DNA of 34,119 nt from Candidatus Aenigmatarchaeota archaeon (GCA_016202785.1 JACQOC010000023.1:1-34119), one strand, 5' to 3'. Numbered from the stretch's first letter, positions 1 through 5,968 are shown. A program made the numbers and translations. Notes: a model not told the origin generated them from the sequence alone.

Positions 1-1002
1 ACGCTGCCGGACGGCAGCAGGGTGCAGGCCAGCATTGCGAAAGACGTCACGACCAAAGGCCCGACCTTCTCGATCAGGAAGTTCCGCAAGATCCCGTACT
101 CCCCGATCGACTTGGTGGAGTTGAAAACGGCATCGGCTGACATGATGGCATACCTTTGGCTGATTACCGAGCATGGCGCGTCCATCCTCATCTGCGGCGG
201 GGTGTCAAGCGGAAAGACGTCCCTCCTCAACTGCCTGACCACGTTCATCCATCCGGAAGACAAGGTGATCAGCATAGAGGACACCCGAGAATTAAACATA
301 CCGCACAAGAACTGGATTCCGGCCGTCTCCAGGAGCGGTTTCGGCATCCTTGAATCGACCGGCAAACGGTATGGCGACGTCAGCCTGTTCGACCTGCTGA
401 AGGAGAGCTTCAGGATGCGCCCTGACTATGTCATCGTCGGGGAAGTGAGGGGGGAAGAAGCTTATGTCATGTTCCAGGGCATCGCTTCCGGCCACCCCAG
501 CATGGGCACGCTGCATGCGGCCACGCTGGACGATGCGGTAAGGCGGCTGGCCACGCCGCCGATCAAGCTCTCCGCCAGCCTGATCGAGGCGCTGGATGTG
601 GCCATCATCGTCTCCCATGCAAGGGAGAAAGGCGAAGCCGCCAGGCGCATCAAGGACATCATCGAAGTCGAAGATGTCGACGAGAAGACCAAGAAGGCAA
701 GAGGCATAGACGTCTTTTCCTGGATTGCATCAACTGACGAGTTCCGCGAGAGTGTCGCGCAATCGCAGCTGCTGCGCCGGATAGCGGCCGAGTCCGGGAT
801 CGATTATGGCTACCTGATCGAAGAGCTAAAGGCGCGCAAGCGTGTGATAGACTGGATGCTTCGTTACCGGGTGGCGCAGTTCGACCACGTGGCACAGGTG
901 ATCAATATGTATTACACGGACCGGAAAAGCGTCATGGACATCGTGAAGAAAGACTACAACCCGTTCCGGATGCGGCTGTTCGGCGATTTCCCGGAGAAAT
1001 AA
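1..1002 (+). CDS. Type II/IV secretion ATPase, VirB11/TadA/FlaI superfamily (5' partial)
   Basis: This is the C-terminal motor part of a hexameric ATPase that powers assembly of archaeal type IV pili, archaella or related secretion systems at the inner face of the membrane. The reading frame is open to base 1 and starts mid-protein with TLPDGSRVQ, the usual VirB11/FlaI linker motif, so the start lies outside the window and the GTG at 22 is not the true start. Counting from that GTG, Walker A (GGVSSGKTS) is at residues 59-67, the Asp-box-like IEDTREL near 85-91, Walker B (VIVGEVRG) at 137-144 and the His box (GTLHAAT) near 162-168. No TadC/FlaJ-type membrane partner follows: the next gene is eL40 on the other strand, starting one base after the stop. 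Partner genes, if any, must be upstream. Which filament or secretion system it serves cannot be told from here. Confidence 0.9.
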   Translation, partial: TLPDGSRVQASIAKDVTTKGPTFSIRKFRKIPYSPIDLVELKTASADMMAYLWLITEHGASILICGGVSSGKTSLLNCLTTFIHPEDKVISIEDTRELNIPHKNWIPAVSRSGFGILESTGKRYGDVSLFDLLKESFRMRPDYVIVGEVRGEEAYVMFQGIASGHPSMGTLHAATLDDAVRRLATPPIKLSASLIEALDVAIIVSHAREKGEAARRIKDIIEVEDVDEKTKKARGIDVFSWIASTDEFRESVAQSQLLRRIAAESGIDYGYLIEELKARKRVIDWMLRYRVAQFDHVAQVINMYYTDRKSVMDIVKKDYNPFRMRLFGDFPEK

Positions 1003-1176
1003 CTACTTCTGCTCCTTGTGGATGGCGCGCAGCTGGCTGGATTTGCAGTGGCGACACTTGATCTTCTTGGCCTTGACCTTGATTGCATCAGCCCTAATCC
1101 GGGAGCCGCACTTCATGCAGATGAAAACCCGGTTGAACAGCCGTGCTTCGGCCTCCGGGAAGCGCTGTCTGACCAT
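1003..1176 (-). CDS. rpl40e: Large ribosomal subunit protein eL40
   Basis: A 57-residue basic zinc-ribbon protein of the large ribosomal subunit, found only in archaea and eukaryotes. The N-terminus reads RFPEAEARLFNRVFICMKCG, the family signature. Four zinc-ligand cysteines appear as CMKCG (near residues 20-23) and CRHC (near 41-44), followed by a lysine-rich tail. Its stop codon lies directly against the stop of the upstream ATPase gene on the opposite strand. The ATG at 1176 has a TATA-like element about 25 bases upstream (1201-1207), which fits a leaderless transcript. Identification by family motif is strong even though the gene is very short. Confidence 0.93.
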   Translation of the reverse strand: MVRQRFPEAEARLFNRVFICMKCGSRIRADAIKVKAKKIKCRHCKSSQLRAIHKEQK

Positions 1177-1200
1177 AAGATAAGTATAATGGCAAAAGGC

Positions 1201-1207
1201 TTAAATA
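1201..1207 (-). promoter_or_regulatory. Probable TATA box of eL40
   Basis: TTAAATA-type element centred about 27 bases upstream of the eL40 ATG, on the minus strand. The spacing predicts transcription starting at or next to the start codon. Confidence 0.5.
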
Positions 1208-1261
1208 AGCACGACTGGCAGCCAGGCAAACAGGCATAAGCTGCCGCAGCCAATTAGGCCT

Positions 1262-2044
1262 ATGATATCTGGCATCATGCTTTTGGACAAGCCGCAAGGC
1301 AGCAGCTCTGCTGACGCATTGCACACGGCCGCTAACCGGCTGGGAGTTAGCAAGGCCGGCCACTCCGGCGTCCTGGACAGGGCGGCATCCGGTCTGCTGT
1401 TAGCTGCTTTCGGCGACGCGGTAAAGGCCATGCCGATCTTTGCCGGCCTGGAAAAGGAATATGATGCGGACTTGTTTTTCCATCAGCCGATGGACAGAGA
1501 CGGCCTTGACAAAGCCGTCCGTGGCCTCGAAGGCCGGATAAAGCAAACGCCGCCGCGCAAGGCGCTGGTCGCCAGGCGCGAGCGGGAACGGGAAATAATG
1601 ACAGCCGCCTTGCTGTCCTTTGACGGCCGGCTGGCTAAAGTGCGGATAAGGTGCGAGGCCGGTTTGTATATAAGGAAGCTGGCCAGCGACTTAGGCGCCA
1701 AGCTAGGGACGGGCGCGCAACTTGCCGGCCTGCGTCGCATCGCTATCGGGCCGTTCGGCGCGGCGCATGCCGTTCCGCCGGAGCAGGCCAATATGGACAG
1801 GCTAATGACCATCTGGGAAGCGGCAAATTTGATTGGCTGCGGGCGCATAACCGCCAGGCACGGCGTTGGCAATCGGCTAGCCCGGGGCGCTGTCCTGCAA
1901 GAGTCGGATATGGAGGCATACAAAAGCCTGGAAGCAGGCAAGCCTTGCGTCATCTTCCTAGGCACGAACGCCATTGCGCTGGGAACGGCGCTGACCAGCA
2001 GCACGCCGGCTGCCAGGATTGGTAGGGTTTTTAAGCATTCCTAG
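1262..2044 (+). CDS. Short Cbf5/TruB-type RNA pseudouridine synthase
   Basis: Predicted pseudouridine synthase of the TruB/Cbf5 family, which isomerises uridine in tRNA (position 55) or, as the H/ACA RNP catalytic subunit, in rRNA. The N-terminus has the LLDKPQG motif (residues 7-13) and KAGHSGVLDR (31-40), where Asp39 matches the catalytic aspartate of GHSGTLDP. KEYDADLFF and YIRKLASDLG with RRIAIGPF match later Cbf5 blocks. The last 70 residues look like a PUA domain (GAVLQ, GKPCVIFLG, AIALG). At 260 residues it is clearly shorter than typical archaeal Cbf5 (about 330): the N-terminal extension is absent and the thumb region is reduced. The ATG at 1262 gives a minimal but complete core. I cannot decide between guide-RNA-dependent Cbf5 and a stand-alone TruB-like enzyme. 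The 3' end of the gene carries the probable promoter of the downstream tRNA-Cys. Confidence 0.88.
   Translation: MISGIMLLDKPQGSSSADALHTAANRLGVSKAGHSGVLDRAASGLLLAAFGDAVKAMPIFAGLEKEYDADLFFHQPMDRDGLDKAVRGLEGRIKQTPPRKALVARREREREIMTAALLSFDGRLAKVRIRCEAGLYIRKLASDLGAKLGTGAQLAGLRRIAIGPFGAAHAVPPEQANMDRLMTIWEAANLIGCGRITARHGVGNRLARGAVLQESDMEAYKSLEAGKPCVIFLGTNAIALGTALTSSTPAARIGRVFKHS
2028..2035 (+). promoter_or_regulatory. Probable TATA box of tRNA-Cys, inside the pseudouridine synthase gene
   Basis: TTTTTAAG lies about 32 bases before the first tRNA base and within the last codons of the upstream gene, the expected spacing for a short 5' leader. Confidence 0.45.
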
Positions 2045-2063
2045 CATAGATTACACACAGCAG

Positions 2064-2177
2064 GCAGGGTTGGCGGAACGGCTACGCAGTCGGCTGCAGT
2101 CGGTCGGTCTTATGATTTCGCATGAGAGATGATTGGTAAGATACCGACGCAACTGGGTTCAACTCCCAGACCCTGCT
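2064..2177 (+). tRNA. tRNA-Cys (GCA) with one intron
   Basis: The 7-bp acceptor stem (GCAGGGT / ACCCTGC) closes on discriminator T, the classic identity base of tRNA-Cys. The D-arm is GCG-(GAACGGCTA)-CGC. The T-arm is CTGGG-TTCAACT-CCCAG. The anticodon stem is GTCGG (2089-2093) pairing with CCGAC (2144-2148), and the joined loop reads CTGCAGA with anticodon GCA. The exons are 2064-2099 and 2143-2177, giving a 71-base mature tRNA with a 4-base variable loop. A T-run at 2183-2190 follows as terminator. CCA is not encoded. Acceptor, T-arm, discriminator and anticodon all agree. The exact intron edges carry a one-base ambiguity. Confidence 0.88.
2100..2142 (+). other. Intron of tRNA-Cys, canonical position 37/38
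   Basis: The intron is 43 bases and contains a 7-bp hairpin (TCTTATG at 2108-2114 pairing with CATGAGA at 2121-2127). I could not draw a strict bulge-helix-bulge at the exon borders: only C32 and U33 pair well with the intron 3' end when a 3-base bulge is imposed. Boundaries could shift by one base (T2100 against A2143). Confidence 0.7.
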
Positions 2178-2182
2178 TAGCC

Positions 2183-2190
2183 TTTTTTTT
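2183..2190 (+). terminator. T-run terminator after tRNA-Cys
   Basis: Eight T residues begin six bases after the tRNA discriminator and end just before the stop codon of the convergent fni gene. Archaeal RNA polymerase terminates at such T-runs. Confidence 0.65.
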
Positions 2191-2194
2191 GCAG

Positions 2195-3214
2195 TCAAGC
2201 CCGCTTGAACTTGCCTTTCAGCTGGGAAAGGTTTTGCGCCCCGACCAGGAACATCGCTATTTTCAATTCCTCAGTAAATCGTTCCAGGGTTTGAATGACC
2301 GCTTGCGGCGATTCGGTTGCCGGCTTCAGCACCGGCAGCGCAAAGCCACCTAGGGTTGCGCCCATGGCAATCGCCTTTGCCACCTGCAGGCCATTTCTGA
2401 CTCCGCCGGCCGCAATCAGCGGCAGCTTGGTGGCTTTCGCACATTCCTCAAGAGCATTTGCGGTAGGTATGCCGAAATCCACATACGCTTCCGCATATTT
2501 CGCCCCCCGATAGAATTCCGCCTTGGCCCAGCTGGTGCCGCCGGCGCCGGACACATCAATGGCATCCACGCCGGCCTTCTCCAACCTTGCCGCCACTTTC
2601 CCGGATATGCCGCAGCCAACTTCCTTCACCAATATGGGGATCTTGAGCTCCTTTTTGATGGCCGCTATCTTCCGTTCGACCCCATTCCACATCTTGTCGC
2701 CTTCCGGCTGCACGGCCTCTTGTACCGCATTCAAGTGTATGGCCAGGCCATCAGCTTTTATCATGTCCACCGCCTTGCGGATCTGGCCCATGTCATATTG
2801 CAGTATCTGGGCCGCCCCCAGGTTGGAGAAGACAAAAACGTTCTGGGCAACGTGCCGAACCGAATAGGTGTCGGCCAGCTCTGGGTATTCCAGTGCGGCG
2901 CGCTGCGAACCCACGCCCATGCCGATGCCCATTGTTTCCGCCGCTATAGCCAAGTTTTCATTGATCTTCCTGGCCAGGCGGCAGCCGCCGGTCATGCCGG
3001 TTATGAACAATGGCATTTTGAACCGCCGGCCGAGGAATTTGGTGCTGGCATCGATGGCATCATAATCAACTTCAGGCAGCGCGTTGTACTGCAACTCTAT
3101 ATGCTCAAAACCGGTTGGTTTAGAGTATTGCACGTCTTTGTTTAGGCAGATGCTGAGCTGTTGCAGCTTGCGCTTCTCGATCTCAGACAGGATCTTGCTC
3201 TTTTCGCTGTCCAT
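2195..3214 (-). CDS. fni: Isopentenyl-diphosphate delta-isomerase, type 2
   Basis: FMN- and NAD(P)H-dependent isomerase that interconverts isopentenyl and dimethylallyl diphosphate for archaeal lipid synthesis in the cytosol. The 339-residue length is normal for the family. Visible blocks in order: ITGMTGG (71-77, FMN site), GSQRAALE near 101-108, SNLGA near 129-133, HLNAVQEAVQPEGD (159-172, with the Gln/Glu substrate and Mg2+ ligands), KEVGCGIS (196-203), DVSGAGGTSW (219-228) and AAGGVRNG near the C-terminus (phosphate binding). The ATG at 3214 lies about 25 bases behind a good TATA box (3235-3242), so the mRNA is probably leaderless. No other mevalonate-pathway gene is nearby. Its upstream region is shared with the CTATAG repeat cluster. 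Confidence 0.97.
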   Translation of the reverse strand: MDSEKSKILSEIEKRKLQQLSICLNKDVQYSKPTGFEHIELQYNALPEVDYDAIDASTKFLGRRFKMPLFITGMTGGCRLARKINENLAIAAETMGIGMGVGSQRAALEYPELADTYSVRHVAQNVFVFSNLGAAQILQYDMGQIRKAVDMIKADGLAIHLNAVQEAVQPEGDKMWNGVERKIAAIKKELKIPILVKEVGCGISGKVAARLEKAGVDAIDVSGAGGTSWAKAEFYRGAKYAEAYVDFGIPTANALEECAKATKLPLIAAGGVRNGLQVAKAIAMGATLGGFALPVLKPATESPQAVIQTLERFTEELKIAMFLVGAQNLSQLKGKFKRA

Positions 3215-3234
3215 TCTTAATCATCGGGCCGTTC

Positions 3235-3242
3235 TTTATATA
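3235..3242 (-). promoter_or_regulatory. TATA box of fni
   Basis: The plus strand reads TTTATATA, i.e. TATATAAA on the coding strand, centred about 25 bases before the fni ATG. This is a textbook leaderless archaeal promoter. Confidence 0.7.
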
Positions 3243-3277
3243 CCATTGCTGGCGGCAAAACCGGCACCTATCGACGC

Positions 3278-3367
3278 CTATAGGCCTATAGTAATATTCT
3301 ATAGAACTATAGAAATTCCCCTATAGGTGGAGCAAAATTGTTTCAGGAGCGCACCTATAACCTATAG
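3278..3367. repeat. Cluster of six CTATAG palindromic hexamers
   Basis: Perfect CTATAG occurs at 3278, 3286, 3299, 3307, 3321 and 3362, with a one-base variant (CTATAA) at 3355. Two tandem pairs have the form CTATAG-NN-CTATAG (3278-3291 and 3299-3312), and the first is a perfect 14-bp palindrome with centre GC. The cluster fills the space between the divergent promoters of fni and the membrane-protein gene. Two further copies lie at 4735 and 4776, around the end of that gene. Role unknown; an operator array for one or both promoters is the simplest guess. Confidence 0.75.
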
Positions 3368-3372
3368 AAAGG

Positions 3373-3379
3373 ATTTAAA
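3373..3379 (+). promoter_or_regulatory. TATA box of the membrane-protein gene
   Basis: ATTTAAA is centred about 30 bases before the ATG at 3406. It lies immediately after the last CTATAG hexamer (3362-3367), so a factor bound there would touch the promoter. Confidence 0.6.
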
Positions 3380-3405
3380 GGGGTATTCTTAATTAAATTA
3401 ATTGT

Positions 3406-4740
3406 ATGAAACAGTTTTTCTCCGTATTCCTTGTTATTCTTCTCTCTCTCGTGCTGGCGGCCGACAGCTATGCCTTGCAAGTGGCGGCAGCCTCTGAAAC
3501 GATTTTCTCCAATATCGACGAGGTTGCCGTGTTCGACGTGACGGTCAGAAACGATAATGACTACCTTGACAGCTTCACGCTCCTGGTCGAAGGCGACAGC
3601 TTGGAGTGGATGGTGCCGGTAGACATTCTCCTGGCCATCCCACCGCATGCGGAAAAGACCACCAAGGTGGCGTTCATGCCAAGGAAAATTGGTGCCTACA
3701 ATTACCGGCTGACCGTGTCATCTTACAGCTATCCTGCAATCGCTTCCAGCCTCGACCTTACGGTAACAGCAAGGAAGCCTGAGACAAAGATCGACAAGCT
3801 GGAATTGGGCAAGCTGGACGACGGCATTAAGATAAAATTGCAGCTGTCGACGCAACGCCCGACCACCGCTGACGTCAGGCTGGCGATAAAAGGCGAGGCC
3901 GGCGCGGTAGTCAAGACCATGAGGATAGCGAAAGAAATGCAGCAAAGCGCAACGTTGGAATTGCCGCTCAGCCTAGTGGATTTGGAGGCCGGCAAGTATT
4001 TCGTGGAAGCCGTGGTGGACAGCAGCACGGCAAGCGCTGAATTCCAGGTGGCAGCGGTGCACAACATTCAACAAGAACGGGAGCGCGTTTCCAGCCTGTT
4101 GCATGACGAGATTACGATAACAGTCTCCAACCTGGGCAACGTGCCCGAAACCTATTCGCTCAGCGAACCCATGGAAGGCGGCAAGCTTACCGCCTTCGTG
4201 ACCAAGCAGCCGGCGTCGTGTTACGTCAACGGCGAATACCGGGAATGCGCCTTTATGGTCGAAAACCTGGCGCCGAAAACCTCCAGCCAAATAATATACC
4301 GGATTGAATATTGGCCGTCAGTGGCGCAATTCATCCTTGCGGTGTTCATGCTAGCGGTATTGGCCTTCGGCACCGTCCAGGAGACGGCACGACCGCGGAT
4401 CAGCAAAGCCGCCATCACCAAACCGGATGGGACGCGTACGGTCATGCTGGAGGTCAAGAATCCGGTGTGGAAGCTCAACAACGTCATTGTGCGGGATTTT
4501 GTCTCGCCATTGGCCGTGGTGGAGGGTTTCGAGCATACCAAACCAGTGTTGCGCAAATCCGAGGCCGGAACTGAGCTCATATGGAAAATCGGCAACTTGG
4601 ATAGCAGGGAGCACCGCATACTGAGCTACAAAGTGAGGCCACTCGTGGAAGGCAACATCAAGATGCCGCGCGCATATCTACGCTTCCGGAGCAGTAAGAA
4701 CAAGCGGGTAAAGATCTACTCAGGCCGGATAAATCTATAG
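3406..4740 (+). CDS. Signal-peptide membrane protein with Ig-like (CARDB/NEW3-type) segments
   Basis: Function not recognised. Residues 1-23 are a typical Sec signal (MKQFF, then a leucine-rich core, then AADSYA). Residues about 25-300 are beta-rich and extracellular in style. They contain repeated patterns such as VAVFDVTVRNDN, SFTLLVEG and ITVSNLGNVPETYSL that resemble the NEW3/CARDB Ig-like folds of archaeal surface proteins, plus one likely disulfide pair (Cys272, Cys281). A single transmembrane helix follows at about 304-325. The last 120 residues are again beta-rich, with a basic end (SSKNKRVKIYSGR). If the signal peptide is cleaved, this tail is cytoplasmic, which is unusual for an Ig-like segment. 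The gene stands alone, with its own TATA box downstream of the CTATAG cluster. Its stop codon forms part of another CTATAG. Confidence 0.75.
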   Translation: MKQFFSVFLVILLSLVLAADSYALQVAAASETIFSNIDEVAVFDVTVRNDNDYLDSFTLLVEGDSLEWMVPVDILLAIPPHAEKTTKVAFMPRKIGAYNYRLTVSSYSYPAIASSLDLTVTARKPETKIDKLELGKLDDGIKIKLQLSTQRPTTADVRLAIKGEAGAVVKTMRIAKEMQQSATLELPLSLVDLEAGKYFVEAVVDSSTASAEFQVAAVHNIQQERERVSSLLHDEITITVSNLGNVPETYSLSEPMEGGKLTAFVTKQPASCYVNGEYRECAFMVENLAPKTSSQIIYRIEYWPSVAQFILAVFMLAVLAFGTVQETARPRISKAAITKPDGTRTVMLEVKNPVWKLNNVIVRDFVSPLAVVEGFEHTKPVLRKSEAGTELIWKIGNLDSREHRILSYKVRPLVEGNIKMPRAYLRFRSSKNKRVKIYSGRINL

Positions 4741-4885
4741 GGCTTTATCGGCCTTAATTCTGTAATGCCAGTTGCCTATAGGCCGAGAATTTATGGTTAG
4801 GTAAATAGTATCGGCCCTCATCGGCTCAAGCTGCGCTTTACGCAAGCCTAGCCTCAGGCCAATTATCCCGCCTGGGAGATTTGAA

Positions 4886-4918
4886 TTCGGGGAGTGCTGA
4901 AACGCGTTCCAGCATCCA
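4886..4918 (-). other. Intron 2 of tRNA-Tyr, noncanonical position 53/54 (T-arm)
   Basis: The intron is 33 bases, between G53 and T54. The precursor can fold as follows: exon helix TTGG:TCAA, 3' bulge AAT cut after the second A, central helix TCGGG:CCCGA, 5' bulge AGT cut after G53, then an 11-position intron helix with one A-C mismatch. Both cuts fall after the second base of a 3-base bulge, as the splicing endonuclease requires. Only the central helix is odd, at 5 rather than 4 bp. Confidence 0.8.
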
Positions 4919-4934
4919 CTCCCGACCAACCGGT

Positions 4935-4967
4935 CTCCGTATATCATCCTTACGTCAAAAGACCGTT
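4935..4967 (-). other. Intron 1 of tRNA-Tyr, canonical position 37/38
   Basis: The intron is 33 bases. A good bulge-helix-bulge is visible. The anticodon stem forms the exon helix, bases C32-A36 (CTGTA) pair with TACGG at the intron 3' end, and AGA forms the 3' bulge with the cut before A38. The intron interior folds as a short GTC-TTTT-GAC hairpin. Confidence 0.82.
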
Positions 4968-5026
4968 CTACAGCCGGTTGCTCTACCGCTGAGCTAAGGC
5001 GGGGATAGATAATTACTGGTCTGGCA

Positions 5027-5035
5027 TTTATAAAA
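5027..5035 (-). promoter_or_regulatory. TATA box of tRNA-Tyr
   Basis: The plus strand reads TTTATAAAA, about 28 bases upstream of the first tRNA base. Confidence 0.65.
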
Positions 5036-5041
5036 ACGACG

Positions 5042-5485
5042 TCAATCTACGCCGAGCAGTTTCCGGATTATGAAGGAGGATGGTATGATGGTGATGAGGT
5101 ACCACCAGAACCAGTTGAACGTGCTGCCGAGGAACGGGATGGCGAACGGCATCTGCACCGCAACGTTTTCGTACATGGTCGGCAGGCATACCGACTCAAA
5201 GGCGCAGAAGAACGGCACCAGGAAGATCAGACTGGACACCATCATCGGCTTCATCATCAGGCGCAAATGCTCCCGCTGCAGCTTGAAGAACTCGTCCATG
5301 AATTTTTTTGTCTCCTCTTCCTTGCCGGATTTCTGCGCCTCGCTCATGCGCCTGCGGTAGGCTTCCATATCGTCTTTCATGCGGCGCAGGTCGGCCGGCT
5401 TGATGAACAGCCTATAGATGACGGAAGTGGTCAGAGCCAAGGCAATGCTAATTAGCATCAGTTCTTGGAAAGGAAGGAGTGGCAT
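5042..5485 (-). CDS. EMC3/TMCO1-DUF106 family membrane insertase (archaeal YidC-like)
   Basis: Oxa1-superfamily membrane protein, thought to insert nascent membrane proteins together with SecY. There is one N-terminal helix (about residues 8-28). A charged, helical cytosolic stretch follows (about 30-75, KPADLRRMKDDMEAYRRRM and onward), and then two hydrophobic segments (about 80-97 and 117-140, the latter rich in W and F). This is the DUF106 layout, and 147 residues is in the usual range. It lies downstream of secY as in many archaea, where an adenylate kinase usually sits between them. A TATA-like element at 5493-5503 is only about 12 bases before the ATG at 5485. Either the real start is the internal ATG at 5458 (MLISIALAL), which also begins at the first helix, or the gene is read from upstream promoters. 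Confidence 0.85.
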   Translation of the reverse strand: MPLLPFQELMLISIALALTTSVIYRLFIKPADLRRMKDDMEAYRRRMSEAQKSGKEEETKKFMDEFFKLQREHLRLMMKPMMVSSLIFLVPFFCAFESVCLPTMYENVAVQMPFAIPFLGSTFNWFWWYLITIIPSSFIIRKLLGVD

Positions 5486-5506
5486 AAGCGGATGTATATA
5501 AGGGCT

Positions 5507-5923
5507 TCAGGGCGATAAAAAGGTTTTGATGGCCTCCAGCGTTTCCTCCATCGCGTCCTTTATCCGGCCGTTGCGAATCGCTATGGCTTTGGCCGCGATT
5601 CCTGGAAAGCGCAAAACCGCGTTGCGGTTGGCCGCTTGCACCAGCTCTATAGTGCCTACAGCCGGCTGCGTTTCAAACAGCAAGGCGCAACTTATCTTGG
5701 CCTTTTTTATGTCCACCGGGCTGCGCGTGTACAGGAAGCCGGCTGAATCAGCGACGGCAAAAGAGGTGCTGACCACCACGTGGCCGGCAGGAAGCTCTCC
5801 CGCTTCCTGGAACGGGTCAAGCTTGACCACCGCGAAGCCCAGCTGCCGGCCGTGCCGGGAAGCCAAAAAGTCCAGGATGCTGTCCTTCTCGGATTCTTTA
5901 GCACCCAAGGCTAGTATCCGCAT
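5507..5923 (-). CDS. Unknown 138-residue protein between secY and the EMC3-like gene
   Basis: Not recognised. It occupies the place where many archaea carry adenylate kinase (adkA), but the sequence does not look like AdkA. The first strand and loop, MRILALGAKESEKDSIL, resemble a worn P-loop: G8-AKES-E13-K14-D15 against GxxxxGK[ST]. The rest alternates strands and helices (GFAVVKLDP, HVVVSTSFA, KISCALLFET, AIAIRNGRIKDAMEETLEAI), which suggests an alpha/beta fold with no membrane segment. It has its own TATA-like element (5947-5957) about 28 bases before the ATG and ends 21 bases before the next gene. It could be a degenerate P-loop NTPase that lost catalysis, or an unrelated lineage-specific protein. 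Confidence 0.7.
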   Translation of the reverse strand: MRILALGAKESEKDSILDFLASRHGRQLGFAVVKLDPFQEAGELPAGHVVVSTSFAVADSAGFLYTRSPVDIKKAKISCALLFETQPAVGTIELVQAANRNAVLRFPGIAAKAIAIRNGRIKDAMEETLEAIKTFLSP

Positions 5924-5946
5924 ATATCTGTTAATGGTCGCGGCAG

Positions 5947-5957
5947 GTTAAAAACCA
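5947..5957 (-). promoter_or_regulatory. Probable TATA box of the unknown gene after secY
   Basis: GGTTTTTAACC on the coding strand, about 28 bases upstream of the ATG at 5923. It suggests an internal promoter within the ribosomal-secY block. Confidence 0.5.
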
Positions 5958-5968
5958 GGCCTTTGTTG

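Larger units (their letters stand above)
4866..5003 (-). tRNA. tRNA-Tyr (GTA) with two introns, one in the T-arm
   Basis: The exons on the minus strand are 5003-4968, 4934-4919 and 4885-4866. Joined, they give a 72-base tRNA. The acceptor is CCCGCCT / AGGCGGG with discriminator A and the C1-G72 pair expected of archaeal tRNA-Tyr. The D-arm is GCTC-AGCGGTA-GAGC. The anticodon stem is ACCGG / CCGGT with loop CTGTAGA (anticodon GTA). The variable loop is TGGTC. The T-arm is GGGAG-TTCAAAT-CTCCC. Read without splicing, the T-arm cannot form, because 33 bases separate GGGAG from TTCAAAT. Removing them restores a perfect arm. A TATA box lies upstream at 5027-5035. Confidence 0.9.

Noticed and set aside
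2103..2148. Alternative tRNA reading that uses the later GTCGG as anticodon stem
   Set aside because: It would put C at position 33 and make the D-arm region far too long. The first GTCGG gives T33, anticodon GCA and the expected U73 of tRNA-Cys.
2064..2177. A long-variable-arm tRNA (Leu or Ser) without intron
   Set aside because: The only strand pairing with CCGAC that leaves a 7-base loop with T33 needs the intron removed. The discriminator T also argues for Cys.
4735..4947. 70-residue minus-strand ORF over the tRNA-Tyr region
   Set aside because: It overlaps all three tRNA exons or introns and has no family similarity.
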